Part shown: in pieces, positions 18,424 through 28,096 of the stretch
Numbering within the stretch: position 1 is the stretch's first letter
How the letters are laid out: every line of letters begins with the position of its first letter
Origin: Sulfolobus sp. E5-1-F
GTDB lineage: Archaea; Thermoproteota; Thermoprotei_A; Sulfolobales; Sulfolobaceae
Direction of reading: 5' to 3'
NCBI RefSeq assembly: GCF_009601705.1
Contig: NZ_CP045687.1
Coordinates: 1,276,630 to 1,340,629, forward strand
DNA length: 64,000 nucleotides
Notes under the pieces: model-generated
Databases searched by the model: none
Told to the model about the DNA's origin: nothing
The model's input: only the letters and a program-made list of their open reading frames with translations
Made by a program: the position numbers and the translations under genes

Positions 18424-19126
18424 ATTTCTTAACTTAATCGTAATGCAACTAAAGATGATAAAGGCGTACTTACCAGTGTTCCTCTTCTTCTCGATCCTTT
18501 TCCCAATAGGATTCATGCTTGTGTTTGGCTATATTTCAATTAAATCATTGACACCATTTATAGTAGCAGGTACAATAACGTTTTACGTTTCAATTGGAGT
18601 TCTAACTTCGGTTGCTCAATCTCTAGCATTTGAGAGAAATGCTGGTAGATTTTCCTTAATGATAGCAACTGGTATACCGAGAGAGTTTTACGCAATAAGC
18701 ATAGCGCTTAGTAACGGTATTGCCACACTGATTATGATACCAATAATCCTAGTTTTGGGTAGTTATTTACTTCACGTAGAAATAAAATCAATTCCATTTC
18801 TACTTATTGCACTGATATCGTCATTATTTATGGCTTCGATGTTAGGTATGACATTGGGCTTAGGAATTAAGAACATATACGCCGTAAACCAATACTCGAC
18901 AATTATAAGCTTCGTACTTTCCTTCTTTGCCCCAGTCTACTTCCCAGTAACTTTTATACCATTACCATTTCGCTATTTAACTTATATTGAACCTACTACT
19001 TACGTCTCTCAAGCCTTATATTACGCTTTTGTAGGAAATCCCATTTCCTTAGTATGGAGTTTAGGTATAATAGCTTTCGGTTTCGTTTTCGTTATCTTAA
19101 GTAGATACGTTATAAGAAGACAATAG
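18413..19126 (+). CDS. ABC-2 type transporter permease
   Basis: 237 residues with six predicted membrane helices in the ABC-2 plan, including the conserved C-terminal part (LPFRYLTYIEPTTYVSQALYYAF, split here by helices 5 and 6). It pairs with the ATPase encoded immediately upstream, overlapping by 11 bp in another frame, which implies coupled translation. Two-gene systems of this kind export lipids, drugs or small hydrophobic molecules; the substrate is unknown. Confidence 0.88.
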   Translation: MLSEFLNLIVMQLKMIKAYLPVFLFFSILFPIGFMLVFGYISIKSLTPFIVAGTITFYVSIGVLTSVAQSLAFERNAGRFSLMIATGIPREFYAISIALSNGIATLIMIPIILVLGSYLLHVEIKSIPFLLIALISSLFMASMLGMTLGLGIKNIYAVNQYSTIISFVLSFFAPVYFPVTFIPLPFRYLTYIEPTTYVSQALYYAFVGNPISLVWSLGIIAFGFVFVILSRYVIRRQ

Positions 19127-19274
19127 TTTTCGACCTCCTTGTCATCATTTTTATGGGGTTTAATACGCTCTTAGAGAGATATAGATGGATTAGGTTTAAA
19201 AAGCTCTTAGACTTGTACCTTACATACTTCGTTCTTTAGTAAGTTTTTTTAACTAATTGTGAACATTTCCTCCT

Positions 19275-20390
19275 ATGAATAGGAACAAGTACATTATTAT
19301 TGGTTTCATAGTAATGTGCTTCAATTCCTTGTATCAATATTCTTGGAATGCCTTAGGGCCTCTCTTAAGGGAAGGGTTTAATGTTAGTATAGTTGAAATA
19401 GCCATAGGCTTTACGTTGTTCACTGTATTTTCTTCTGTTTTTCAACCAATTGGAGGTCATTTTGCGGACAAACAAGGTCCAAAGAAGATAGGCGTACTCT
19501 CAGCTATTTTATCAGCACTAGGTTTTCTTGGGACTTACCTTTCTCCCAATATTTACGTCTTTTTTATAAGTTGGACAATAGGTAGTATAGGTGAGGGAAT
19601 ACTTTACGGAATAGCTGCAAATTTAGCAATGAAGTGGTTCAAGGAAAGGATGGGATTTGCCACTGGAATAGTATCAATGGGATTTGGAATAGGTTCAGCC
19701 ATAGCTAATCCCTTCATATACATGGCTAATAATTACAGAATAGTAACATTAACAATAGGATTAGTTGAGATAATACTCTTGCCAATTCTTTTGTACATCT
19801 CAGATTATCCTCCTAAATTATCTGGCCAGACTCCAAGACAAGCGATTTTAAGTCCTAAATTCTGGCTAATCTATATTTCTTTCACAACTTCCATAGTTCC
19901 GTTAACGGTACTTTCCTCAGAATTACCAGTATTAGGAAAAGGTTTACCTCAACAAGAATTAGTGACTTTAATCTCGATTTTACCATTACTAAGTGGAGGA
20001 TTAAGACCATTTTTCGGCTATATTGCTGATAGATTGGGCATATTGAGAACAACGTTTCTTCTCACCATTGTGTTAACGTTGGGTAGCATATCTTTACTTC
20101 TCAAGGAAATAGCGCTTTCTACGGTTCTTGTAGGCTTAGCAGGAGGATCGTTAATTACACTCTATTTTAACGTTTCCACGGAAATATTCGGCTTTAAGTT
20201 TTCCACAGTAAACAGTGGAATACTATATACTGGTAAGGCTTTAGGTGGTGCGTTAGGTAGCGTTATATTTGCATTGCTTTACACGATAAGTCTAAGGACC
20301 TCAGAAATATACACTTTAACCTGTAGCCTTATAGGAGTTATTACCTTATTGCCACTTATATTTACTAAACAGAGCAGAAAGGTTCAATGA
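19275..20390 (+). CDS. MFS transporter, oxalate/formate antiporter-like
   Basis: 371 residues with about 12 helices. The N-terminal NSLYQYSWNALGPLLRE and the loop GGHFADKQGPKKIGVLS resemble the OFA (oxalate:formate antiporter) group, as do GSIGEGILYGIAANLAMKWF and FGYIADRLGILRT in the second half. It probably moves a small monocarboxylate or dicarboxylate. It stands alone with 148 bp upstream that contain two GCTCTTAGA copies (around 19170 and 19201) and a poly-T run; these might serve regulation. Confidence 0.8.
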   Translation: MNRNKYIIIGFIVMCFNSLYQYSWNALGPLLREGFNVSIVEIAIGFTLFTVFSSVFQPIGGHFADKQGPKKIGVLSAILSALGFLGTYLSPNIYVFFISWTIGSIGEGILYGIAANLAMKWFKERMGFATGIVSMGFGIGSAIANPFIYMANNYRIVTLTIGLVEIILLPILLYISDYPPKLSGQTPRQAILSPKFWLIYISFTTSIVPLTVLSSELPVLGKGLPQQELVTLISILPLLSGGLRPFFGYIADRLGILRTTFLLTIVLTLGSISLLLKEIALSTVLVGLAGGSLITLYFNVSTEIFGFKFSTVNSGILYTGKALGGALGSVIFALLYTISLRTSEIYTLTCSLIGVITLLPLIFTKQSRKVQ

Positions 20391-20492
20391 TTTTTTATCT
20401 TATAGTTAACTAATTGTTAAGTATTACATAAATTGATAATACCAAATCAAAACAAAACGTTTGATATAGCTCTATCTAAGAAGAATTAGAGG

Positions 20493-20512
20493 ATACTAGT
20501 ATACTGATCAGT
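20493..20512. promoter_or_regulatory. Two abutting palindromes upstream of the S53 protease gene
   Basis: ATACTAGTAT (20493-20502) and ACTGATCAGT (20503-20512) are perfect 10-bp palindromes placed directly end to end. The TATA box GTTTAAAAAT (20531-20540) follows about 20 bp later, and the ATG at 20561 is about 27 bases after the TATA, so the gene is probably leaderless. The palindromes lie just upstream of the TATA/BRE region, where archaeal activators bind. Confidence 0.55.
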
Positions 20513-20560
20513 ACACTTATTAGTAGTAAGGTTTAAAAATTAGTAACAGAATAAACATAT

Positions 20561-23500
20561 ATGTATAGGTATATATTTTTAATATCGATACTATTAATTT
20601 CCATTATACCCGTAGTTTTTGCATCATATTCTAATATATACCAGAATCCAGTAACTTTAAAGGGATTTAGAGAAATAGGAACGTTAAATACAAATCAAGA
20701 GGTAATAGTTACAATTTTTGTACCACTTAAAAATCTAGATCTATTATACTATTACGCTGGTGCAACCTCAAACCCGGCTTCACCGCTATACCATAAATTC
20801 TTAAGCCCTCAAGAAGTACAACAACTATTCTTACCAACTGAGGAGTATAACCAAATCCTAAACTACGTTAAAAATAGCGGATTTCAAGTATTATTTACCG
20901 CATTAAACTCAGTAATAGTAGTAAAGGGTACAGTGGGTCAAGTTGAGAAATATTTAGGTACTAAGTATACGGTTTACTCTAATGGTTCCATAACCTATTA
21001 CACCAATTACGGATACCCCAAGATAAATGCCTATGTATACTCCAGTAACGTCTCAATAATATTCTTTGCCCATCCATCTACGTTAATTACTGAGAGCATG
21101 CTAAAGAGCTTTCAGCAAGAGATAAATCAAACATTTCCACTTGAAGGCTATTGGCCAACTGTATTACAAAAAGTGTATAATGTTACTACAGAGGGAGAGA
21201 ATACTACAATAGGAATACTAGACTTTTATGGCGATCCTTACATTGTTCAACAGTTAGCGTATTTTGATAAAGTAACCGGATTACCAAATCCTCCCAACTT
21301 TACTATAGTACCAATTGGGCCCTATAATCCTAACTTAGGTATTGCAAATGGTTGGGCTGGAGAGATTAGCCTAGATGTTGAAGTAGCACATGCAATAGCA
21401 CCAAAGGCAAACATAACGCTGTATATAGCTAATCCGAATATACCTTTACCCGCTATTATCGCATATATTACAAGTCAAAATAAAGTTGATACGTTATCTC
21501 AAAGCTTTATTATACCAGAGAGTGTCTTTTCCTCTCTTTTTAATGGTCCGTTATTCTATTCATGTGTAATACTAAGTGATGAGTACTATGCCTTGGGTTC
21601 GGCCGAGGGAATAACTTTCCTAGCTAGTTCTGGAGATGCTGGAGGTTCAGGGTATAGTAATGGACCTATAGGGACTGTAGGATATCCCTCAACATCACCT
21701 TTTGTAACTTCAGTGGGAGGTACAACTGTATATTTGCAATTCCCTAATGGATCTTATTATCAGACTGCTTGGTCAAATTACGGTTTTGTCCCAAATAATC
21801 TAAATTGTGGTGGTTCAACTGGTGGAGTAAGTATAATTGAGCCTAAACCATGGTATCAGTGGGGATTACTTACACCATCTACTTATCCGAATGGTAAGCT
21901 TATTCCAGAAATTTCCGCTAATGCAAATGTATACCCTGGAATATACATAGTTCTACCGGGCAATGTGACAGGCATAACTGGAGGTACAAGTGAGTCTTCG
22001 CCTTTAACTGCTGGGTTATTAAGTACAATTGAAAGTTATACTCATAATAGAATTGGTCTGCTAAATCCTATATTAACTTACATGGCTGAGAAATACTACG
22101 GTAAAGCAATAGAACCAATAACTTTTGGTTATAACATCCCTTGGGTCGCGTATTATGGTTATAACTTAGTAACTGGTTATGGTACAATTAACGCAGGATA
22201 CTTTGAAAATATACTATCCACAATCAATTTATCATCAAAGGAGCTAAATGTAATAGTTAACGTTTACAATACTTCAATACCTACTATACCTCCTCAACAA
22301 TTCTATCCCAGGCAACATATTCTAGTCACTGCTAATATAACGTATCCAAATGGAAGTCCAGTACAAACTGGTGAGTTCAAAGCATTAATAGAGAACTATC
22401 TAGGGAACTTAACTACATTTAACTTGACTTATAACCCGCTTACTAAGTTATGGGCTGGTAGTGGGATTTTACCCAATAACGCTAGTGGCGTCTTATTTGT
22501 CTACGTTTATGGAAGTGAAGATGGACTAAAGGGAATCGGATACTATGAGACTTTCTCTGGATATTATATAACGTTCGATTATACGACGACTTTTATACCA
22601 GTTTATGCAGAGTTGGGCAATGCTGAACTGGGAATTACCTTATCTAACTCATACTTCGAAGCACCAATTGGAGTAATGAATATTACCCTCGATATTTATT
22701 CCTATAACATAACAACAAATGCATACACGTTTGTAACAACGTTAAGTGTACCTATTAAGAATGGAGTAGGAGTTATCGATTTACCACCAGACTTAAGCGT
22801 AGGAGATCTGTTGATTATAGCGGAAGGTAATGCTTATGGTTTTGACGCATTTACTAATGGAATATACATGCAAACCTTATTCATATTGCCACAAGTTGTA
22901 GTTGAACCGGGCAGTGTTTCCCCTGGGCAATTCATTACAATAGAGGGATCAATTATACCGCCAGTTAACTTACCCAGTTCCACATTCCAAGATGCATTAC
23001 AAGGTACTAACATTACTGCTAAATTGGTAAGTAGTAATGGTGTCGTAATAAATGAGGCTAATATACCATTATCACCGAATGGAATCTACTTTGGATATTT
23101 GTACATACCTAAAAATACTTCCCCTGGGCTTTACAATGTTCTATTGTTTGCAACCTATTACTCTTATGCTTTGAACACTACAATTCAAGGATTCTATTAC
23201 GGCCAAATATACGTTTCTAATCAAGCTACGATCTCAGTGAAGTCAGTTAACTATGCATTTGAGGGACAAACTGTTTTCATTTACGCTAATATAACAAATG
23301 GTACTAATGAAATTAAGTTCGGAATGTTCAGTGCTACCGTGTACCCCTCGAGCCTCTCATTTAATTATACTACGATAAGTTCAATAATAGAGATACCACT
23401 GTGGTATAATCCTAAGATAGGAGAATGGGAAGGGAATTTTACACTGCCTTCAGCAATTAGTGCAGGAAATCTAACTTATTTAGCTGGGCAAGGATATTTC

Positions 23501-24373
23501 GGCGTGCCATTCAAGGTCTTAATAACCGGAATTTCCGCCTTAGGTAATCCAACCACTACCAATTCTGGTAATGCTTATACAATCAACGTATTGCCATATA
23601 CCTTATTTACAAATCAAACCTTAGACAAGACGTTACCATCATATGCAAGTTTAGTAAACGTGAAGATATTGAATGTAAGTGGTAATCTATTGAATGACTT
23701 CCTTACTAACGTTGTTATTGTTAATAGCAATGTAAAAATATTGAATGGTAACATATCTAATTTAGTAATTAGAAATTCCACAGTGTTCATAATGCAGAGT
23801 AATGCGAATAACATTACATTATACAATTCAACTCTGTACGCCATAGGTGGAAGTATAAATGGATTAAACGTAATTAACTCTAAAGTAGTTCCAATAAACG
23901 TTCATATCCAAGGTTTATATCCTGAATTACCAACTATCACGATAAGCTTACCTTCTAAGAACGTAACTGGAACTGTTAATGTTACCGTTAATGTAGTGGG
24001 TGAAGATGTAAGTAGGATTAACGTATACTTGAATGGTAACTTGATAAGTTCATTTACAACAAATGGGACCCATATAGTAACTTTAAATACTCAAAACTAT
24101 CCAGATGGTGGGTATAATTTAACAGTAACAGCAATTCAAAGTGATGGTTTAAGTAGTAGTAATAGTAGTTATCTGTATTTTGAAAACGGCCTAACTAATC
24201 TAAATACTAAGGTGAATTTGATATCTAATCAATTAACTAATGTAAGCAATAGTTTGTCATCTTCTATATCTTCCTTAAGGACTACGTCATTAGAATATCA
24301 GAGTATATCTTTAGCAATCGGTATTATAGCAATAGTTCTGGCAATATTGGCTCTAGTAAGAAGGAGAAGGTAA
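20561..24373 (+). CDS. Secreted, membrane-anchored S53 (sedolisin/kumamolisin) protease
   Basis: 1270 residues. A signal peptide (residues 1-20) is followed by a pro-kumamolisin activation domain (about 30-190) and an S53 catalytic domain (about 200-560). Catalytic residues can be placed: E268 and D272 in GEISLDVEVAHAIAP, the oxyanion Asp D359 in SSGDAGGSG, and nucleophile S477 in GGTSESSPLTAG. About 580 residues of beta-rich repeats follow, then a short beta-helix-like stretch (VIVNSNVKILNGNISN), a coiled coil (about 1213-1245), one transmembrane helix and a terminal RRRR. It should be held on the cell surface, cleaving proteins at acid pH for peptide uptake. Many N-x-S/T sites suit archaeal glycosylation. 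Confidence 0.92.
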   Translation: MYRYIFLISILLISIIPVVFASYSNIYQNPVTLKGFREIGTLNTNQEVIVTIFVPLKNLDLLYYYAGATSNPASPLYHKFLSPQEVQQLFLPTEEYNQILNYVKNSGFQVLFTALNSVIVVKGTVGQVEKYLGTKYTVYSNGSITYYTNYGYPKINAYVYSSNVSIIFFAHPSTLITESMLKSFQQEINQTFPLEGYWPTVLQKVYNVTTEGENTTIGILDFYGDPYIVQQLAYFDKVTGLPNPPNFTIVPIGPYNPNLGIANGWAGEISLDVEVAHAIAPKANITLYIANPNIPLPAIIAYITSQNKVDTLSQSFIIPESVFSSLFNGPLFYSCVILSDEYYALGSAEGITFLASSGDAGGSGYSNGPIGTVGYPSTSPFVTSVGGTTVYLQFPNGSYYQTAWSNYGFVPNNLNCGGSTGGVSIIEPKPWYQWGLLTPSTYPNGKLIPEISANANVYPGIYIVLPGNVTGITGGTSESSPLTAGLLSTIESYTHNRIGLLNPILTYMAEKYYGKAIEPITFGYNIPWVAYYGYNLVTGYGTINAGYFENILSTINLSSKELNVIVNVYNTSIPTIPPQQFYPRQHILVTANITYPNGSPVQTGEFKALIENYLGNLTTFNLTYNPLTKLWAGSGILPNNASGVLFVYVYGSEDGLKGIGYYETFSGYYITFDYTTTFIPVYAELGNAELGITLSNSYFEAPIGVMNITLDIYSYNITTNAYTFVTTLSVPIKNGVGVIDLPPDLSVGDLLIIAEGNAYGFDAFTNGIYMQTLFILPQVVVEPGSVSPGQFITIEGSIIPPVNLPSSTFQDALQGTNITAKLVSSNGVVINEANIPLSPNGIYFGYLYIPKNTSPGLYNVLLFATYYSYALNTTIQGFYYGQIYVSNQATISVKSVNYAFEGQTVFIYANITNGTNEIKFGMFSATVYPSSLSFNYTTISSIIEIPLWYNPKIGEWEGNFTLPSAISAGNLTYLAGQGYFGVPFKVLITGISALGNPTTTNSGNAYTINVLPYTLFTNQTLDKTLPSYASLVNVKILNVSGNLLNDFLTNVVIVNSNVKILNGNISNLVIRNSTVFIMQSNANNITLYNSTLYAIGGSINGLNVINSKVVPINVHIQGLYPELPTITISLPSKNVTGTVNVTVNVVGEDVSRINVYLNGNLISSFTTNGTHIVTLNTQNYPDGGYNLTVTAIQSDGLSSSNSSYLYFENGLTNLNTKVNLISNQLTNVSNSLSSSISSLRTTSLEYQSISLAIGIIAIVLAILALVRRRR

Positions 24374-24384
24374 GATATAATCAT

Positions 24385-24413
24385 TATTTTTATTACTATT
24401 TTTCTCCTTATTT
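24385..24413 (+). terminator. T-rich termination region after the protease gene
   Basis: Directly after the protease stop codon come three T-runs (ATTTTTATTACTATTTTTCTCCTTATTTTT split across 24385-24413). Runs of five or more T on the non-template strand are the typical archaeal termination signal; no hairpin is needed. Confidence 0.55.
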
Positions 24414-24418
24414 TTAGT

Positions 24419-25561
24419 ATGCTTAAAAATAGAAGCGAAGTCTTGAAAATCTCCTTTTCAGCCTTTTTCGCTGATCTTGGATATCAGGCTGTAGTAGCAT
24501 CTTTTCCAATAATTTTCGTTCTTATCTTCAAAGCTCCAATTCCAATTTACGGTTTAGCTGAGGCATTGAATTACGGGATTGGGACTGTTATGGCTTATAT
24601 TGGAGGTTTAGCTGGGGATAGGTTTGGGAGGAAAAGGATTGCAATCATAGGAAATGTTCTTATTCTATTTGTTTCTCTAATAGGATTATCTAGGGATTAC
24701 ATCCAAGCCCTTATTTTCTTCATGATAGGGTGGTGGTTTAGGAACTTTAGATCTCCACCAAGAAGAGCAATGATGGCTGAGGTAACTTCACCAGAAGAGA
24801 GATCAGAAGCCTTTGGGATTTTACATTCCTTAGATATAGCTGGAGCCTTACTTGCAATTATTTATCTTACTGTATTACTTTACCTCCATGTTTCCATACT
24901 TACCGTTCTCTTATTCACCTCAATACCTTTGCTTGTTTCAACAGCATTTTTAACCAAGGTTAACGCAGGAAAAAAGGGAGAAAAAAAGAAGATAGAGAAT
25001 AAAATAGAGCAAAAAAGAGTCTTCTGGAGTGTTATATTATCTACAATGTTCTTTGGATTTAGTCAATACAGCTTTGGCTTTCCAATACTAACTACCACGG
25101 AAATTACTGGAAAAGACTATTTGGGAGTATTAGCCTACGGCGTATTTCTCGGTGCTTCTTCATTATTTGGCTACTTATTTGGCAGAATGAAACTAAAGGA
25201 ATTTGAAAGTTTAGCATTTCTAGGGTACTTAGTTGGGGCAATAGGGTCTCTTGGTTTTGCGTATTTGTCTGGTTTTGGTTTATTTTCCCTTTATCCCCTT
25301 TCTTTCTTAATGGGAATTAGTGTTGCCTCAACTGAGACTTTTGAACCCACAATAATGTCCAAAATAACTAAAGAGGAGGCATATGGCACAAGTATGGGGT
25401 ATTTATCAGCGGGTAGAAGTATTGGAATATTTCTCGGTAACGTGATTATGGGATTGCTGTATCAAATAAGCTATACATATGCGTACTTGTTCGCTACTAT
25501 AACTTCTCTGATCTCCTTTGGTCTAATCTTAAGCCTAATCATGAAACCAAGTGCTTCTTAG
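24419..25561 (+). CDS. MFS transporter
   Basis: 380 residues, about 12 membrane helices, with motif A as GGLAGDRFGRKRIAIIG between helices 2 and 3 and a basic cytoplasmic loop (KKGEKKKIENKIEQKR) in the middle. The MMAEVTSPEERSEAFG segment is typical of drug-efflux-like and uncharacterised MFS members. It lies 46 bp after the secreted protease on the same strand and could take up peptides or export, but a terminator-like region separates them. Its last 23 bp overlap the convergent antiporter gene. Confidence 0.82.
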   Translation: MLKNRSEVLKISFSAFFADLGYQAVVASFPIIFVLIFKAPIPIYGLAEALNYGIGTVMAYIGGLAGDRFGRKRIAIIGNVLILFVSLIGLSRDYIQALIFFMIGWWFRNFRSPPRRAMMAEVTSPEERSEAFGILHSLDIAGALLAIIYLTVLLYLHVSILTVLLFTSIPLLVSTAFLTKVNAGKKGEKKKIENKIEQKRVFWSVILSTMFFGFSQYSFGFPILTTTEITGKDYLGVLAYGVFLGASSLFGYLFGRMKLKEFESLAFLGYLVGAIGSLGFAYLSGFGLFSLYPLSFLMGISVASTETFEPTIMSKITKEEAYGTSMGYLSAGRSIGIFLGNVIMGLLYQISYTYAYLFATITSLISFGLILSLIMKPSAS

Positions 25562-26714
25562 CGTAACTCTTAAACACCACACTGCCTACAAATGTAGTAA
25601 ATAGTGACATAAAAACTATACCTTCAAATTCCTCTAAACTTAACGCTTGATATGAAAGGCCTATAGAAGCAATCACTAACCCAGTCTCACCCCTAGGTAC
25701 CATTCCAAACGCTATTGTATTAGCGGCTTTTACGTTTCTTAAGTAAGCTAAAGCAAATGGGAAGATTCCTAGCCACTTGAAAACGGTTGCTATGCCAGTT
25801 AATTCTAAGGATAATAATAACGTATTAAGATTTAGTGTTGAAAAATTAACTTCAGCTCCTATGTATACAAAAAATAATGGTCCGAAAACGCTAAGTAGTG
25901 TGTTACTAATTTCTTTAATTTTTTCGCTTTTTATACTGTTAGCAAATGCAACTCCAGCAACGAAAGCTGAAATTATGGGAGAGTATCCCAATGACACCAT
26001 TAATAACGTTAAGCCGAATAGTATCGCGAGCGGAAACTCCTCTATGTACTTATCACTCAATCTATCAGTTATTTTCGGGACTATGATAACTGAAACTGCT
26101 AATATAACTAGCCATATAACTACAAGGGTAATTATTTTCAAACTGATAGAAGTAACACTTGTAGACGTGCCTTGCAAAATAGCTAGGATGACCGACAATA
26201 AGAGTAAATCCACTACGTCATCGGCTGCAGCAGCGGAAACCATGAAATTTATGCCCTTACCCTTCAATTTTTCTTCCTCTATTATAGATGCTACAGCTGC
26301 AAGACTGGTAGCTCCCATTGCAGCACCAAGTATCAGTGACGAATTTAAACCAAAACTTGACGTATAAAAGTAATATGCTGCGAAAAAAGGTAATAATGCA
26401 CCAAACGTTGCCCCAAGAAATCCTAGGACGCCAGAAGATTTTATTGGTGCGATTCCATGCTCTAAACCAGAGGCGAATATTAACAGAATTACTGAAAACT
26501 CGGCTAAAAATTCAATATAACTATTTATACTTATTAAGGAAAAGCCCAATAGCTGGTTTAATAAAGAACCTAAAGCATAAGGACCTATTAACATACCAGC
26601 TAATAATTCACCTATCAGCTTAGGTAAACCGTACTTCTGTACAAGCGAACTTAAAATTTCTGCTAATAAGATAAAAATTGATACATCAAAGAGTGCTAGA
26701 ATTATTGGATTCAT
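25539..26714 (-). CDS. CPA2-family Na+(K+)/H+ antiporter
   Basis: 391 residues with about 12-13 membrane helices, matching the membrane domain of the CPA2 (KefB/NapA-like) antiporters: GLPKLIGELLAGMLIGPYALG in helix 2 and the ion-binding acid pair in VSAAAADDVVDLLLLS (Asp-Asp). GMVPRGETGLVIA is the conserved segment near helix 10. There is no C-terminal TrkA-N domain, so it is an ungated exchanger. It would help keep pH and ion balance in an acidophile. TATA-like TTTAATAAA lies about 26 bases before the start. Confidence 0.88.
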   Translation of the reverse strand: MNPIILALFDVSIFILLAEILSSLVQKYGLPKLIGELLAGMLIGPYALGSLLNQLLGFSLISINSYIEFLAEFSVILLIFASGLEHGIAPIKSSGVLGFLGATFGALLPFFAAYYFYTSSFGLNSSLILGAAMGATSLAAVASIIEEEKLKGKGINFMVSAAAADDVVDLLLLSVILAILQGTSTSVTSISLKIITLVVIWLVILAVSVIIVPKITDRLSDKYIEEFPLAILFGLTLLMVSLGYSPIISAFVAGVAFANSIKSEKIKEISNTLLSVFGPLFFVYIGAEVNFSTLNLNTLLLSLELTGIATVFKWLGIFPFALAYLRNVKAANTIAFGMVPRGETGLVIASIGLSYQALSLEEFEGIVFMSLFTTFVGSVVFKSYAKKHLVS

Positions 26715-26747
26715 GTTTATACTTTAGAAGCAATTGTTTATTAAACT

Positions 26748-26804
26748 TTTATCAGCGTTCGTACCCTTCTTCATCAGATCTAGTGAGCTGGGCTCATCAC
26801 TATC
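26748..26804 (-). ncRNA. Second C/D box sRNA candidate
   Basis: In the 129-bp gap between two minus-strand genes the order on the minus strand is GTGATGA (26794-26800), 16 bases, CTGATGA (possible overlapping D'/C'), 15 bases and CTGA (26752-26755). Total size is close to that of the candidate at 8330, and a TATA-like TTTATCAA (about 26817-26825) lies upstream. The spacers are a little long and the D' box is not clean, so this is less sure. Confidence 0.4.
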
Positions 26805-26843
26805 ATTGAGATGATATTGATAAACGTCTATTAAGTTTTCTGC

Positions 26844-27437
26844 TCAAACAGAAGGAGAAAGCTCAATTACTTTTGTCTTAATATACTTAGATTGTAAAGA
26901 GGATATAGTCTTGTCCCAACTCTCTGCCGGATTGCCTTTATTTATACCGATTTTTAATCTATTTTCTCCAACAATTTTTGCTAAATAGTAGGTACAAAAA
27001 GGTTTAGCTACACAATTTTCGCAATTAGAGTATACATTTGAATGTAGGTTCATGTAAACTACTTGCTTATCGTTAGTTACGTAAATTATTCCTTTCTTAA
27101 GGTTTAACGAGCCATTAGCCTTTTCAAAAGGGAATACTAACTTAACGTTAATCATATTTTCCTTAAGTATCCTCAACTTATTAAGATAATCTCTGATGTA
27201 ATAGTAATAGCTTTTACTGTAATTTTCTCTTGAATCTTTGACAAGAACATTCATAATTTTAGTATCACTTATTTTAACAAAATCATAATAGTCAATTAAG
27301 ACAACATTATTATTATCTTGTCTTATGGGTCTTTCAACAGTAACTACTTTAAACTCACACATTTCAATAATAAGTTTCGGAAATTTATTATAAAAACCTT
27401 TAATGTTGGTCTTATTAAAAATTGACATTAACATCAT
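26844..27437 (-). CDS. Hypothetical protein with a cysteine cluster
   Basis: 197 residues, not recognised. The N-terminal two thirds are mixed alpha/beta without motif; a cysteine group CENCVAKPFC (about residues 139-148) could bind zinc or an iron-sulfur cluster. It overlaps the end of the upstream amidohydrolase-like gene by 23 bp in another frame, so the two are coupled and probably belong to the tail of the sHdr operon. Internal Met4 (MSIFNKTN) is an alternative start. No function can be given from the sequence. Confidence 0.6.
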   Translation of the reverse strand: MMLMSIFNKTNIKGFYNKFPKLIIEMCEFKVVTVERPIRQDNNNVVLIDYYDFVKISDTKIMNVLVKDSRENYSKSYYYYIRDYLNKLRILKENMINVKLVFPFEKANGSLNLKKGIIYVTNDKQVVYMNLHSNVYSNCENCVAKPFCTYYLAKIVGENRLKIGINKGNPAESWDKTISSLQSKYIKTKVIELSPSV

Positions 27438-28077
27438 TCAATAGTTCAAGTGCATTTTTATATGCAACGCCTTCATCATAGCCATGGTTATTGATAAAGA
27501 GTTTTGCACTTTCGATTAAGTTAAGAGAATTATAAGGAGCATCACTACCATAAATACTTCTTCTTTGATCGATAATTGTAGAAGAATGATTCACCACATA
27601 ATAGACTCTCTCGTTGGTAACTACGTGTTTACTATCAATGAGTACAACGGGAAAAGTATATTTATCCAATAACCATTTTAGTTCGTCTAAAGGAGGATCA
27701 TACAGTACTAGAATTAACCCTTTTCTATCTACTACTTCATATACAAAGTTAAGCGATGGATGAAGTAATGAAAAGTTGTGATGTTTAGGACTTAGAACCA
27801 CACCAATTATTCCCCTTTCTACTTGTCTAATAAGCTCTACTTGAGGAGGAACTCTGCATCTCGGATTATATATACCCAGCCTTAGTGTATAATCTTTCTT
27901 TCCCCAGAGATATTGCTGATAAAAACCATCCACACAACAATCACATGAGTACTTATAAATAGGATTTAATATAATTCGCCTTATCTCTATTTCATCCTCT
28001 CTTAACTTAGGCTCTTCCATGTAATTATATAGTTTTATACCATAGTGAGTGTTGAAATCTATGAAGAAAAAAGGCAT
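27415..28077 (-). CDS. Degenerate amidohydrolase-2-like (TIM barrel) protein
   Basis: 220 residues. The outline of a metal-dependent amidohydrolase is visible: FIDFNTHYGI at the start (normally DxHxH), IIGVVLSPKHHNFSLLHP, then GLILVLYDPP where a metal His is usual, SSTIIDQRR, YGSDAPY (the conserved Asp) and the ending AYKNALELLN (normally eNAlrLL). It is shorter than usual (about 280) and keeps only part of the metal ligands (N-T-H instead of H-x-H). It may bind but not hydrolyse, or use one metal. I keep the ATG at 28077 because the barrel's first strand needs it. It follows hdrB by 19 bp and overlaps the next hypothetical gene. Confidence 0.6.
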   Translation of the reverse strand: MPFFFIDFNTHYGIKLYNYMEEPKLREDEIEIRRIILNPIYKYSCDCCVDGFYQQYLWGKKDYTLRLGIYNPRCRVPPQVELIRQVERGIIGVVLSPKHHNFSLLHPSLNFVYEVVDRKGLILVLYDPPLDELKWLLDKYTFPVVLIDSKHVVTNERVYYVVNHSSTIIDQRRSIYGSDAPYNSLNLIESAKLFINNHGYDEGVAYKNALELLNDVNVNF

Positions 28078-28096
28078 ATATAATAATGGGAAAAAG

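Noticed and set aside
25777..26367. 196-codon open frame on the plus strand
   Set aside because: It lies fully inside the CPA2 antiporter gene in antisense. The Ser/Thr/Asn-rich product mirrors hydrophobic codons of the real gene.
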